Below are positions 49,007 to 57,852 of a stretch of 64,000 nucleotides of DNA, in pieces. The position numbers were made by a program, and so were the translations under genes. Source of the stretch: Marinobacter persicus (lineage in GTDB: Bacteria; Pseudomonadota; Gammaproteobacteria; Pseudomonadales; Oleiphilaceae); assembly GCF_002934325.1 (NCBI RefSeq), contig NZ_PTIV01000012.1, positions 1 to 64,000 of the forward strand, in the 5' to 3' direction. Positions within the stretch are counted from its first letter, which is position 1; the number at the start of each line of letters is the position of its first letter. The notes beneath the pieces were generated by a model. The model was not told the DNA's origin. It ran no database searches and was given only the letters and a program-made list of their open reading frames with translations.

Positions 49007-49020
49007 CAAACGTTCGTTTA
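49007..49020. promoter_or_regulatory. PsrA-like operator upstream of the FadL-type gene
   Basis: CAAAC-GTTC-GTTTA fits the palindromic PsrA motif (G/C)AAAC-N2-4-GTTT(G/C) except the last base. It sits 6 bp upstream of the predicted -35. PsrA is a TetR-type regulator that responds to long-chain fatty acids in Pseudomonas and controls fatty-acid genes, matching the gene downstream. Confidence 0.45.
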
Positions 49021-49026
49021 ATTTGG

Positions 49027-49056
49027 TTGTGACGGCAAGGAAATGGTGCCTATACT
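49027..49056 (+). promoter_or_regulatory. Sigma70-type promoter for the FadL-type gene
   Basis: TTGTGA, 18-bp spacer, TATACT; predicted start near 49063 leaves a 20-nt leader with AAGGAG six bases before the ATG at 49084. Confidence 0.6.
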
Positions 49057-49083
49057 CAGCGTGAAACCGTTTAAGGAGTCGTT

Positions 49084-50472
49084 ATGAACAACAAGTACAA
49101 TACACTCGCTAAAGCTGTCCGTTTCGCAACCCTGGCGGCCATTGCCACACCGGCTACCGTCATGGCGGGGGGCTTTTCCCTTAACGAACAAAGTGCCGCG
49201 ACCTCCGGCTACGCCAACGCCGGTGCTGCTGCGCACGCTGAAGATGCCAGTACCGTTTTCTTTAACCCGGCGGGTATGAGCAAGCTGTCGGGTACCAATG
49301 TTTCCTTTGGTGCTTCTGTGTTGGATATTGATGCGGAGGCGAAGGGCGGCACAATCGTCGCCACAGACCAAGTTGGTGATAATGTTACCGGGTCTAATGG
49401 TGGTGATATTGCAGATCCTGCTGTATTGCCCAGTCTATTTGTAACTCACGAGGTGAGTGATTCGATAGATGTGGGGTTTGCACTTCATGCCCCTTATGGA
49501 TTGGCTGCTGATTATGAGGATGATTTTAGGGGGCGCTACTTTGCTGATGAAACTGAGCTCTCAGTAATATCTTTTGCTCCTTCAATCTCGGCTAGCAATG
49601 GAGAAGGTTTGTCCATGGGTATCGGTATGAACATTATGTATGCCGAGGGCAAGTTGTCGAGATTTATAGATAATAGCTACATTCAAAGTCAATTAGGGCC
49701 AGCTGGTCCGCTATATCCTGATCAGGGTTACGCAAATGTTGAGGGTGACGATGTTGGAGTCACCTTCCGAGTGGGTTTCCTCTACGACCTGACGGATAAA
49801 ACGCAGTTAGGATTGAACCTGCAAACAGGTACGGAGCTTGAGTTGGAGGGTGATGCTGAGTTTACCAATGTGGTGACACCGGCTAACGCAGGAGGTGGTC
49901 CCAGTGGGAACTTTGACTTTACACGAGACGCCAAGGTCCCTTTGAATATCCCAGAGAGTGCAATGCTGGGGGTTAGTCATCAATTAACGGATGACCTTAC
50001 GCTATTGGCTGGGGCTACCTATGCACGCTGGAGTCGTTTTGAGGAATTGGATGTCATCAACAAACAAGATGGTAGCATCATAACTCACGTCACCGAACAG
50101 TGGAAAAATACTTGGCAGTTTAATGTCGGTGGTATTTGGCAGGCGACGTCAAATTGGAAGTTAAAAGCGGGTTATGCTTATGACGAGTCGCCAGTTGATG
50201 AATTTGTCACTGCACGAATTCCATCCCAAGATCGTCACTGGCTGACGCTCGGTACTCAATGGAAAGACTCCCAAAGTGGTTGGGCTGTTGACGCGGCTGT
50301 AGGCACTTTGATCTTTGACGGAGATGCCAAGGTTAACGAGTATAAATATGAACATGGTGGTGAGCCTGACGATAGAGCGCAGCTGGGAGGTCAAGACGAT
50401 CCCAGCAACTACCAGGCCGAATACGACCTCAGCGCCTGGAGCGCTTCCCTCCAAGTCAGCAAGGCTTTCTAA
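49084..50472 (+). CDS. OmpP1/FadL-family outer-membrane transporter
   Basis: 462 residues. Signal peptide (residues 1-28, cleavage after TVMA) and mature N-terminus GGFSLNEQSAATSGYANAG, the FadL plug motif with the NPAGM segment (FFNPAGMSKLSG). A 14-strand barrel follows and ends in aromatic SLQVSKAF, the outer-membrane sorting signal. It should import long-chain fatty acids or hydrocarbons across the outer membrane. Codons in the middle (about 49330-50390) are markedly more AT-rich than at both ends and in neighbouring genes, a sign of recombination in the exposed part of the barrel. Confidence 0.92.
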   Translation: MNNKYNTLAKAVRFATLAAIATPATVMAGGFSLNEQSAATSGYANAGAAAHAEDASTVFFNPAGMSKLSGTNVSFGASVLDIDAEAKGGTIVATDQVGDNVTGSNGGDIADPAVLPSLFVTHEVSDSIDVGFALHAPYGLAADYEDDFRGRYFADETELSVISFAPSISASNGEGLSMGIGMNIMYAEGKLSRFIDNSYIQSQLGPAGPLYPDQGYANVEGDDVGVTFRVGFLYDLTDKTQLGLNLQTGTELELEGDAEFTNVVTPANAGGGPSGNFDFTRDAKVPLNIPESAMLGVSHQLTDDLTLLAGATYARWSRFEELDVINKQDGSIITHVTEQWKNTWQFNVGGIWQATSNWKLKAGYAYDESPVDEFVTARIPSQDRHWLTLGTQWKDSQSGWAVDAAVGTLIFDGDAKVNEYKYEHGGEPDDRAQLGGQDDPSNYQAEYDLSAWSASLQVSKAF

Positions 50473-50487
50473 TCCAGCCTTGCTAAG

Positions 50488-50510
50488 CGGCTGACTGCCC
50501 CGGTCAGCCG
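50488..50510. terminator. Hairpin between convergent fadL-type and hypothetical genes
   Basis: CGGCTGAC and GTCAGCCG form a perfect 8-bp stem with a 7-nt loop, right after the porin stop and overlapping the end of the gene on the other strand. No T-tract, so termination strength is uncertain. Confidence 0.4.
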
Positions 50511-50869
50511 ATCACCTGTCCCCGGTAAATCACCTTGTTGTGCCGGGGGCGAGGTGGTTCCCCCAACGCTTCTTTCTGTATGCCGCCCTCATCATCCGCG
50601 ATGGGTTGGCCCCGATACGTTTTCTTCGGTGCGTCAGTCGCCATGGACTGGTCCAGTTCCGGTACCCGCTGTTTCAAGGCTTCCCAGGTGTGAACCAGGT
50701 GACGTGATCGGGTTTTCTCAGCGTAGTCGGCCAGTTGTTCTTCCAGATCGTCCTGGTTCAAGTGCAGTTTGATGCCGAACTCGGACTGGATCAGGCGCCG
50801 GCATTGGTGAACGAGTCTCAGAAGTTCCGGCTCGAACAACCAGGTGCGTTCGTGGGTGGTGGAATTCAT
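50504..50869 (-). CDS. Small uncharacterised protein with repeated YRGQ motif
   Basis: 121 residues, no signal peptide. The first ~75 residues are helical (WLFEPELLRLVHQCRRLIQSEFGIKLHL). The C-terminal ~45 contain two similar strands, KKTYRGQPI and NKVIYRGQVI, reminiscent of DUF4278-type YRG motifs, but I cannot assign a family. Likely cytoplasmic. Between the porin and polA genes, own direction same as polA, 192 bp after the polA stop. Confidence 0.7.
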   Translation of the reverse strand: MNSTTHERTWLFEPELLRLVHQCRRLIQSEFGIKLHLNQDDLEEQLADYAEKTRSRHLVHTWEALKQRVPELDQSMATDAPKKTYRGQPIADDEGGIQKEALGEPPRPRHNKVIYRGQVIG

Positions 50870-51061
50870 GACGGGCCTCGCATTGCCTCAGCTTTAAAGG
50901 GCGTTTGCCCTGATACTGTCGGCAAAGCAGGTTCCGTGCCGTTTATTGCAACCAGTGGATACTGGCGTCAGGCGGTCTGGATAGGCAGAAGACGCCCTGT
51001 TTCCGCACAAATCGGGCGATTTTGCACGGCAACAGGGCGCAGCGGGCTGGGTAAGAGGGTT

Positions 51062-53794
51062 TTAGTGGGCTTCGTCCCAGTTATCACCCACGCCTGCGTC
51101 CACAACCAGCGGGACGTCCAGGTCGGCGGCCGCTGACATGCGTTCCAGCAACCCTTTTCTGACTTTCTCAAGCGCGCTTTCCCGTACTTCGATGATCAGT
51201 TCATCGTGCACCTGCATGGTCATGCAGGCATCGTCCGGGTGCTCGGTGCGCAGCCAGTTGTCCACCTCAATCATGGCCCGCTTGATGATGTCGGCTGCGG
51301 TTCCCTGCATGGGGGCATTGATGGCGGTGCGTTCGGCGGCCTGTTGCAGCTGTTTGTTGCGGGCGTTGATTTCCGGCAGGTACAGGCGCCGGCCAAACAG
51401 GGTTTCCACGTAGCCGTCGTCATGGGCCTGTTTGCGAACGTTGTCCATGTACTTGAGAACGCCAGGATAACGCTCGAAGTAGCGGTCAATGTAGTTCTGC
51501 GCGGTACTGCGATCCACCTCCAACTGGCGGGACAGGCCAAAGGCGGACATGCCGTAGATCAGCCCGAAATTGATGGCCTTGGCGCTGCGGCGCTGGTCGG
51601 AGGAAACCTCGTCCAGACTGACACCGAAGACTTCGGCGGCGGTGGCCTTGTGGATGTCCTCGCCGAGTTCAAAAGCCTTCAGCAGTCCTTTGTCGCCGGA
51701 CAGATGCGCCATGATGCGCAGTTCAATCTGGGAATAGTCTGCCGCCAGCAGCTTGTGGCCTTCCGGGGCAATGAATGCCTGACGGATGCGGCGGCCTTCC
51801 TCGGTGCGAATCGGAATGTTCTGAAGGTTTGGTTCGGAAGAGGATAGTCGCCCGGTTGCCGTCACCGCCTGATGGTAGGAGGTATGAACCCGGCCGGTGC
51901 GTTCATGAATCAGCTTTGGCAGAGTGTCGGTGTAGGTGGACTTGAGCTTGCTCAGGCTGCGGTGTTCCACAATCAGTCGTGGCAGTTCGTGCTCGTGGGC
52001 CAGTTCCTGCAGCACCGGTTCGGCGGTGGACGGCGCGCCCTTCGGGGTCTTCTTGATCACCCGCAGGCCGAACTTGTCGTACAGGATCGCCTGCAGCTGT
52101 TTGGGTGAGCCCAGGTTAAAAGCCTCACCGGCGACTTCGTGGGCCTCTTTCTCCAACTCGGCCATGCGCTCGGCCAGCTCCTGGCTGTGGGTACGCAGGG
52201 TGCTGGCGCTGATCAGCGCGCCTCTTTGCTCCATGCGCGACAGCACCGGTACCAGTGGCAGGTCAATGTCCCGGTACACCGATTCGAGTTTGCCGGTTTC
52301 TTTGAGTCTGGGGCTCAGAGCATGGTGCAGGCGCAGGGTGATGTCCGCGTCCTCGGCGGCGTAGGGGCCGGCTTTTTCCAGGTCGATCTGATTGAACGTG
52401 AGCTGTTTTGCGCCTTTGCCGGCGATGGATTCGTAGCTGATGGTCTGCTCATCCAGATAGACGCGGGCCAGGCTGTCCATATCGTGGCGGGTGGCCACAG
52501 AGTTATAGACGTAGGACTCCAGCATGGTGTCTTCGGCAATGCCTTCCAGGGTAATGCCATGGTTGGCCAGCACGTTCTTGTCGTACTTCAGGTTCTGACC
52601 GACCTTTTTCTGCTTGGGGTCTTCCAGTAAGGGCTTGAGCTGTTCAAGGACAGTCTCACGGTCTAACTGATCCGGAGCGCCCATGTAGTCGTGGGCCAGG
52701 GGAACATAGGCTGCTTCGCCGGCTTCAATGGCGAAGGACACGCCAACCACTTGCGCGTCGATATAGCGGAGGCTGGTGGTCTCGGTGTCGAAGGCAAACA
52801 GGGCGGCGTTTTTCAGGCGCTCCAGCCACTGGTCAAACTCTGCCTGGTCGGTGACGACGGAATAGCGCTTTTCCGGCTTCTCTGGCATGGGAGAATCGCC
52901 ATTCTGCTCCGATTGCCCACCGGAACCATTGTCGCCGTCTTCCAGCTCGGCCACCCAGGTGCGGAACTCGTATTCCTTGAACAGTTCCAGCAACTGGTCG
53001 TCGTTTTGCTCCCGGTCGGTCAGGTCTTCCAGGCCGAACTCCAGTTCCACATCGGTGCGGATGGTCGCCAGTTGCCGACTGAGGGGCAGGGTGTCTTTGG
53101 CCTCACGCAGATTCTCGCCGATCTTGCCTTTGATCTCGTCTGCGTGTTCGATCAGGTTGTCCAGATCGTTATAGGTCTGCAGCCACTTAACCGCTGTTTT
53201 CGGGCCGCATTTGTTCACGCCGGGGATGTTGTCGACCTTGTCGCCCACCAGGGCCAGGTAATCCACAATCTGGTCGGCCGAGACGCCAAACTTGTCCACC
53301 ACGCCGTCGCGGTCCATGGCGGTTTCGGTCATGGTGTTGATCAGGGTGACGTGGTCGCTGACCAGCTGGGCCATGTCCTTGTCGCCGGTGGACACCACCA
53401 CATCGATGCCTTTGCTGGTGGCCTCGTGAGCCAGGGTGCCGATCACGTCGTCGGCTTCCACGCCCGGCACGATCAGCAGTGGCAGGCCCATGGCCTTGAC
53501 GATCTCGTGGATGGGCTCAATCTGTACCGCCAGATCGTCCGGCATCGGTGGGCGGTTGGCTTTGTACTCTTCGTACATTTCGTGACGAAAGGTTTTGCCC
53601 TTGGCATCAAACACCACCACGACCTTGGAGCCGGGGAAATCCTGCTCCAGCCGGCGTAGCATGCTGATCACCCCTTTGATGGCGCCGGTGGGGTGGTTCT
53701 TGCTGGTGGTCAGTGGCGGCAGTGCGTGATAGGCGCGGAACAGGTAGGACGATCCGTCCACCAGAACCACGGGTGGGGTCTTGTTGTCACTCAT
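51062..53794 (-). CDS. polA: DNA polymerase I
   Basis: 910 residues with three domains: 5'-3' exonuclease (about 1-290; VLVDGSSYLFRAYHALPP, GVEADDVIGTLA), 3'-5' exonuclease (about 325-515; FAFDTETTSL intact, so proofreading is likely) and polymerase (LLAADYSQIELRIMAHLSGD, RRSAKAINFGLIYGMS, and VHDELIIEV). An acidic linker joins the first two. ATG 53794 is the family start; 32 upstream open codons are not conserved in character. Repairs gaps and removes primers. Confidence 0.97.
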   Translation of the reverse strand: MSDNKTPPVVLVDGSSYLFRAYHALPPLTTSKNHPTGAIKGVISMLRRLEQDFPGSKVVVVFDAKGKTFRHEMYEEYKANRPPMPDDLAVQIEPIHEIVKAMGLPLLIVPGVEADDVIGTLAHEATSKGIDVVVSTGDKDMAQLVSDHVTLINTMTETAMDRDGVVDKFGVSADQIVDYLALVGDKVDNIPGVNKCGPKTAVKWLQTYNDLDNLIEHADEIKGKIGENLREAKDTLPLSRQLATIRTDVELEFGLEDLTDREQNDDQLLELFKEYEFRTWVAELEDGDNGSGGQSEQNGDSPMPEKPEKRYSVVTDQAEFDQWLERLKNAALFAFDTETTSLRYIDAQVVGVSFAIEAGEAAYVPLAHDYMGAPDQLDRETVLEQLKPLLEDPKQKKVGQNLKYDKNVLANHGITLEGIAEDTMLESYVYNSVATRHDMDSLARVYLDEQTISYESIAGKGAKQLTFNQIDLEKAGPYAAEDADITLRLHHALSPRLKETGKLESVYRDIDLPLVPVLSRMEQRGALISASTLRTHSQELAERMAELEKEAHEVAGEAFNLGSPKQLQAILYDKFGLRVIKKTPKGAPSTAEPVLQELAHEHELPRLIVEHRSLSKLKSTYTDTLPKLIHERTGRVHTSYHQAVTATGRLSSSEPNLQNIPIRTEEGRRIRQAFIAPEGHKLLAADYSQIELRIMAHLSGDKGLLKAFELGEDIHKATAAEVFGVSLDEVSSDQRRSAKAINFGLIYGMSAFGLSRQLEVDRSTAQNYIDRYFERYPGVLKYMDNVRKQAHDDGYVETLFGRRLYLPEINARNKQLQQAAERTAINAPMQGTAADIIKRAMIEVDNWLRTEHPDDACMTMQVHDELIIEVRESALEKVRKGLLERMSAAADLDVPLVVDAGVGDNWDEAH

Positions 53795-53904
53795 GTTGAA
53801 ACAGGTCCGGATTCTGTTGAAGCGTGGGTTGGCTTGTGCAACTCTGTAGCCATGGAGCTGTTCAGCGGCTCCCGACAAACGTTGGATCAAAGGGTATCAC
53901 GAAA

Positions 53905-54243
53905 ATGAAACGAATCGCCTGTTCTGCTCTGCTGCTTGGCTGTGTCTCGGTGCCGGCCTTGGCTCAGGATGAAGGTGCACTGGATACCACGCCGGTAGAG
54001 ACGCCAGATGAGCCGGTGGTTATCTCGGATTATCAGCCTCCGGCCAGCGATACGCAGATCGTGATCCGGCCCGGCGAGGACAAGGTGTTCTATGAGTACC
54101 GCGTGAATGGCCAGCTGATGGAAATCAAGGTGGTGCCAGAGGTGGGGCCGGAGTATTACCTGGTGCCGGCTGAAGGCGGTGGCTGGATTGAGGACACAGA
54201 ATCGGATCTGTTGATCCCCAGTTGGGTGATTTTCCGCTGGTAA
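53905..54243 (+). CDS. DUF2782 periplasmic protein
   Basis: 112 residues with a signal peptide (ACSALLLGCVSVPALA). The mature part is acidic, then beta-rich (IVIRPGEDKVFYEYRVNGQLMEIKVVPEVGPEYYL), the DUF2782 pattern; it ends SWVIFRW. Divergent from polA as in Pseudomonas. Function unknown. ATG 53905 is chosen because it begins the signal peptide. Confidence 0.88.
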   Translation: MKRIACSALLLGCVSVPALAQDEGALDTTPVETPDEPVVISDYQPPASDTQIVIRPGEDKVFYEYRVNGQLMEIKVVPEVGPEYYLVPAEGGGWIEDTESDLLIPSWVIFRW

Positions 54244-54270
54244 GCAGCCCGGCGCGAGTCCCGGGGCCGA

Positions 54271-54927
54271 TTACTGTGAATCGTTCTCCGGGGGCTCAAG
54301 TGGCAGTGTGCGTTCCTCGCCCGTAATTGTCTCAAGGCGTGTGATGTCCGCTTTGAACTCGTCTTTCATGTCTTCAATCTGACGGCGCTGGTTCTGGATT
54401 TCCTGTTCCACGTCGTCAATCTGCGCTTCCAGGCGACGAATCTTTTCCAGTGACGCCTCGGGCACTTCCCGGCCCGCCCGCTCCATATCGGCGGCGCGGC
54501 TTTGTTCGTTGTTCAACTGACTGGATATAACGGAGATGTTGCCCCGTTTCAGCTGAATCATCCCTTCCATTTCACGGATTTTGCGGTGCATTGCCCGCAC
54601 GGCCTGATCCGGGTGGCTGTAGCGTTCCAGCAATTTCTCGTCTTTCTGACGCTGAAGTTCCGCCTGGCGCTTGCGCTCCTTTTCGGCTTCCCGGGCCGCA
54701 ATTTCTTCTGCTGTTGGGGCCGGGGGGACGGTTTCCACGACCCGGCCGTTGTTGCCCAGGATGTCGTAGCCGCGCTTGGTGGCCTCCTGCGGGATTGTGT
54801 TGCTAATCACCATTCGCCCGTTTTCATCTTCGTAGCGGTACATGCCCGCCTGCGCGCCGGTTGATGCCAGCATGCCAATGGTGGTCAGCAGGGCAATGGC
54901 GGAAGAAACAATCGGGCGATGCTGCAT
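54271..54927 (-). CDS. DUF4124 domain protein with coiled coil
   Basis: 218 residues. Signal peptide ending near TGAQA, then the DUF4124 domain (GMYRYEDENGRMVISNTIPQEA), then long charged helices (about 70-205) with strong coiled-coil heptads. Periplasmic by prediction. DUF4124 is small and widespread, with no firm function. It lies 3 bp after pyrE. Confidence 0.88.
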   Translation of the reverse strand: MQHRPIVSSAIALLTTIGMLASTGAQAGMYRYEDENGRMVISNTIPQEATKRGYDILGNNGRVVETVPPAPTAEEIAAREAEKERKRQAELQRQKDEKLLERYSHPDQAVRAMHRKIREMEGMIQLKRGNISVISSQLNNEQSRAADMERAGREVPEASLEKIRRLEAQIDDVEQEIQNQRRQIEDMKDEFKADITRLETITGEERTLPLEPPENDSQ

Positions 54928-54930
54928 GCC

Positions 54931-55569
54931 TTAAACTCCGTAACGATCCCGGTAGGCCGCCACGTTCTCCGCATGGCCGGCGAATTCCGGATTGGCCTTC
55001 AGGTAATCCAATACCTGTTCCAGACGAATAATACTCACAACTGGGATGCCGAATTCTTTTTCGACTTCCTGGATGGCGGAAAGCTCGGCATTGCCCTTTT
55101 CCTGGCGGTCCAGTGCAATAAGAACGCCGGCAGGCTCTGCGCCCGCGGCGCGGATGATGTCGATGGACTCGCGAATGGCGGTGCCGGCGGTGATGACGTC
55201 GTCAACAATGAGCACCTTGCCTTCTAATGGTGCGCCGACAATGTTGCCGCCTTCGCCATGATCTTTCTTCTCTTTGCGATTGAATGCAAAGGGTTTGCTG
55301 TTACCGTCTGTAGCGAGGGCCATGGCGGTCACGGTGGCCAAGGGAATGCCCTTATAGGCTGGCCCGAAAATAATGTCATAATCCAGCCCGCTGCGTTCTA
55401 TGGCTGCGGCATAGGCTTTGCTTAACTGGAGCAGGTCGTCGCCGGTGTTGAACAGCCCGGCGTTGAAAAAGTAGGGGCTGGTGCGCCCGGATTTCAGGGT
55501 GAATTCCCCGAAACGCAGCACATTCCGCTGGATGGCAAACTCGATAAACTTTCGCTGATAGTCGTGCAT
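54931..55569 (-). CDS. pyrE: Orotate phosphoribosyltransferase
   Basis: 212 residues. Makes OMP in pyrimidine synthesis. PRPP-binding motif [17 protein letters not shown], the catalytic loop region [13 protein letters not shown] and [16 protein letters not shown] are intact. Divergent from crc with 81 bp between starts, as in Pseudomonas. Confidence 0.96.
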   Translation of the reverse strand: MHDYQRKFIEFAIQRNVLRFGEFTLKSGRTSPYFFNAGLFNTGDDLLQLSKAYAAAIERSGLDYDIIFGPAYKGIPLATVTAMALATDGNSKPFAFNRKEKKDHGEGGNIVGAPLEGKVLIVDDVITAGTAIRESIDIIRAAGAEPAGVLIALDRQEKGNAELSAIQEVEKEFGIPVVSIIRLEQVLDYLKANPEFAGHAENVAAYRDRYGV

Positions 55570-55650
55570 GGCAAGGGTTCTGGCGGGGTTGCAACTTTAA
55601 TTAGAATGTAAAAACGGTATCATACACACAAAGCGAATCAGGGAACACGT

Positions 55651-56457
55651 ATGCGGGTAGTATCAATCAGTGTCAATGGTCTGGCCCGGGCTGTTGAAAA
55701 CGGTTTTTTCGACTGGCTGGCCGACCAGGACGCGGACGTGGTCTGCGTTCAGGATCACCGCATGCGCGCCTACGAGATTGAGGACCAGAACCTGATTCCC
55801 GAAGGCTATGAGGCCTACTTCATTGATGGCGAGCTGAACGAGCACGGCGGTGTGGGCATTTACACCCGTCACTTCCCCAAGGCCATCATGTACGGCTTTG
55901 CCAATGAGCAGGCCGACCGCGAAGGGCGTTTTATCCAGGCGGATTTTGACAAGGTTTCCGTGGCATCGGTGCTGGCCCCCTGTGCCCTTGGCCGCGAAGA
56001 AGAGCTGACCGGCGAGGATGACCTGACGGTGCTGGACCACAAGGATGAGTTCATGGAAGCCTTCGGTGTTCATATGCAGAAGACGCTGCGCAAGCGTCGG
56101 CAGTTTATCTTTGGCGCTAACCTGCAAACCGCTCATCACGTGACCGACGCGAGCCCGCTGTATCACCGCATGGATTTCTCCGGTTTCCTGCCCCACGAAC
56201 GTGCATGGCTGGACCGTCTGTTTGATGAAATGGGCTGTATTGATGCGTTCCGGGAGATCAACAAGCAGAGCAATCAGTTTACCTGGTGGCCGGAGCAGGT
56301 GGAGGGGCCGAGCAAGGCTGCCGGCATCCGAGTGGATTACCAGCTGTTGACGCCTGGCATCCGCAAGACCATCCAGGATGGCTGGATTGATCCGTCTGCG
56401 CGGTTCTCCGATCACGCGCCCGTGGTGATGGACTACGACATCGAAATCGGTTTCTAA
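55651..56457 (+). CDS. crc: Crc-type catabolite repression control protein (ExoIII-like)
   Basis: 268 residues with the exonuclease III fold. Residues that ExoIII needs are changed: the Asn of the first motif is S7 (SISVNG), the metal-binding Glu is D35 (VCVQDHRM), and the GDxN motif reads GANL (155-158), whereas the final SDHAP is kept. This is the pattern expected of Crc, which in Pseudomonas works with Hfq in translational repression and lacks nuclease activity. The pyrE-crc-rph-yicC order matches Pseudomonas. An automated annotation may call it exodeoxyribonuclease III. Confidence 0.85.
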   Translation: MRVVSISVNGLARAVENGFFDWLADQDADVVCVQDHRMRAYEIEDQNLIPEGYEAYFIDGELNEHGGVGIYTRHFPKAIMYGFANEQADREGRFIQADFDKVSVASVLAPCALGREEELTGEDDLTVLDHKDEFMEAFGVHMQKTLRKRRQFIFGANLQTAHHVTDASPLYHRMDFSGFLPHERAWLDRLFDEMGCIDAFREINKQSNQFTWWPEQVEGPSKAAGIRVDYQLLTPGIRKTIQDGWIDPSARFSDHAPVVMDYDIEIGF

Positions 56458-56500
56458 CTTACTGCCTAGTGTCACGCCTATCGGAGCTGGGGGAGACGCC

Positions 56501-56600
56501 CTTACGGGATGCCTTCCCCAGAACCGCTACGAGCACATCCATGTGCGCTTCTCTCAGGCCATCCTTGGCCTTCGAAATTCTGGGGAAGACATCCCGTAAG
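56501..56600. repeat. Compound palindromic element 1 in the crc-rph gap
   Basis: Arms 56501-56522 and 56579-56600 are 22-bp inverted repeats with one mismatch (CTTACGGGATG...CCCCAGA). Inside are two hairpins: GCACAT-CC-ATGTGC (56533-56546) and AGGCCA-TCCT-TGGCCT (56556-56571). The second hairpin followed by TCGAAATTC is also found at 2704-2727. The following 130 bp (56601-56732) hold no gene; an imperfect stem GGTTT/GGTAT with ATACC/AAACC lies near 56669-56703. Confidence 0.75.
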
Positions 56601-56732
56601 TGCTTATTGGACTCTGTGCAGGCGCCTAGTCTCGCATCCCGAATTTTTAAGAAGCTCTCTGATAACCTGGTTTGGCGGTATGGCGATGTCGATACCATAA
56701 ACCGTTGCTTTGATAGGAGTGGCAAGTAGCGG

Positions 56733-56920
56733 GCCCGGGTGGGGAAACCTTTCCGGGACCGTCTCCGGCCAGGGAAGGCCGGAGTCGAGCGCACATGGGT
56801 GAGGCAAGTGTTTATGAAGCGAAGCTTCATGCGCAGCCGAACGACAGCAATCTGTGATTGCTGGCCGGACCCGCTTGCGGGTGCTTGTAGCGTGTCCCGG
56901 AAAGGTTTCCCCACCCGGGC
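56733..56920. repeat. Compound palindromic element 2 in the crc-rph gap, four inner hairpins
   Basis: Perfect 27-bp inverted arms (56733-56759 and 56894-56920) with the shared CCTTTCCGGGAC. Between them are four perfect hairpins: CTCCGGCC/GGCCGGAG (56763-56784), ATGAAGC/GCTTCAT (56814-56830), CAGCAATC/GATTGCTG (56845-56863) and ACCCGC/GCGGGT (56869-56882). The whole 188-bp unit could fold like a cloverleaf. It codes for nothing convincing and fills most of the gap before rph. Confidence 0.85.
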
Positions 56921-56964
56921 TCGCGGGAGTCAACTCCAGAGAAGCTAACTCCCAAGTCCAGAAA

Positions 56965-57681
56965 TCAGCCCTCCAGAGCTTCCTTCTGCACGGCAAACAA
57001 AGTGTCGCTGGCATTGCGAGCCAAAGCCAGCATGGCGTCCAGCTCGTCCTGCTGGAACGGCGCGCCTTCGGCTGTGCCCTGAATTTCGATGAAGCCGCCT
57101 TCGTCGGTCATGATCACGTTCAGGTCGGTATCGGCCTCGGAGTCTTCCGGGTAGTCCAGATCGGCAACGGGCGTGCCTTTGTAGATACCCACGGAGATGG
57201 CCGCGATCATGCGCTTGAGTGGGGATTTCTTCAGGCGGCCTTCGGCCACCAGGTAGTTCAGGGCGTCCACCAGCGCCACGCAGCCACCGGTGATGGCCGC
57301 AGTGCGGGTGCCGCCGTCGGCCTGGATGACATCACAGTCGATGGTGATGGTGTGCTCGCCCAACGCTTTCATGTCGACAGCGGCGCGCAGGCTGCGGCCG
57401 ATCAGGCGCTGGATTTCCACGGTGCGGCCGCCCTGTTTGCCACGGGCGGCTTCTCGGCCCATGCGGCTGCCGGTGGAGCGGGGCAACATGCCGTATTCGG
57501 CGGTGATCCAGCCTTTGCCTTCGCCGCGCAGGAACGGGGGAACCTTGTTTTCGACGGAGGCGGTGCAGATCACTTTGGTGTCACCGAATTCCACCAGTAC
57601 CGAGCCTTCGGCGTGGCGGGTGAAGTTGCGGGTAATGCGAACGTCTCTGGGTTGTTCCGGTGTTCTGCCGCTTGGTCGCAT
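56965..57681 (-). CDS. rph: Ribonuclease PH
   Basis: 238 residues; phosphorolytic 3' exonuclease trimming tRNA precursors. MRPSGR start, [19 protein letters not shown], the RxxxR-type [16 protein letters not shown], and [14 protein letters not shown] are the family motifs. ATG 57681 is the usual start; 5 upstream codons are possible. Between crc and yicC as in Pseudomonas. Confidence 0.96.
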   Translation of the reverse strand: MRPSGRTPEQPRDVRITRNFTRHAEGSVLVEFGDTKVICTASVENKVPPFLRGEGKGWITAEYGMLPRSTGSRMGREAARGKQGGRTVEIQRLIGRSLRAAVDMKALGEHTITIDCDVIQADGGTRTAAITGGCVALVDALNYLVAEGRLKKSPLKRMIAAISVGIYKGTPVADLDYPEDSEADTDLNVIMTDEGGFIEIQGTAEGAPFQQDELDAMLALARNASDTLFAVQKEALEG

Positions 57682-57852
57682 AAAATATCCTGTCATTGTT
57701 CATGGGTGTCCGGCCATGGGGCCGGGCGAATTTTGAAAGCCTGCCAGTATAACACGGAGTAGTGCCGGGGCTGAGCCTGCCTAGGTAGGCTCGCCGCTTT
57801 CCGTCCGACCCTGATAGACTGCCGTTAACTAGCCAGAATAAAGGGAGCTTTT

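Noticed and set aside
50870-51061. Spot 42-like small RNA downstream of polA.
   Set aside because: No promoter plus terminator pair was found; only a short GGGC-GTTT-GCCC stem.
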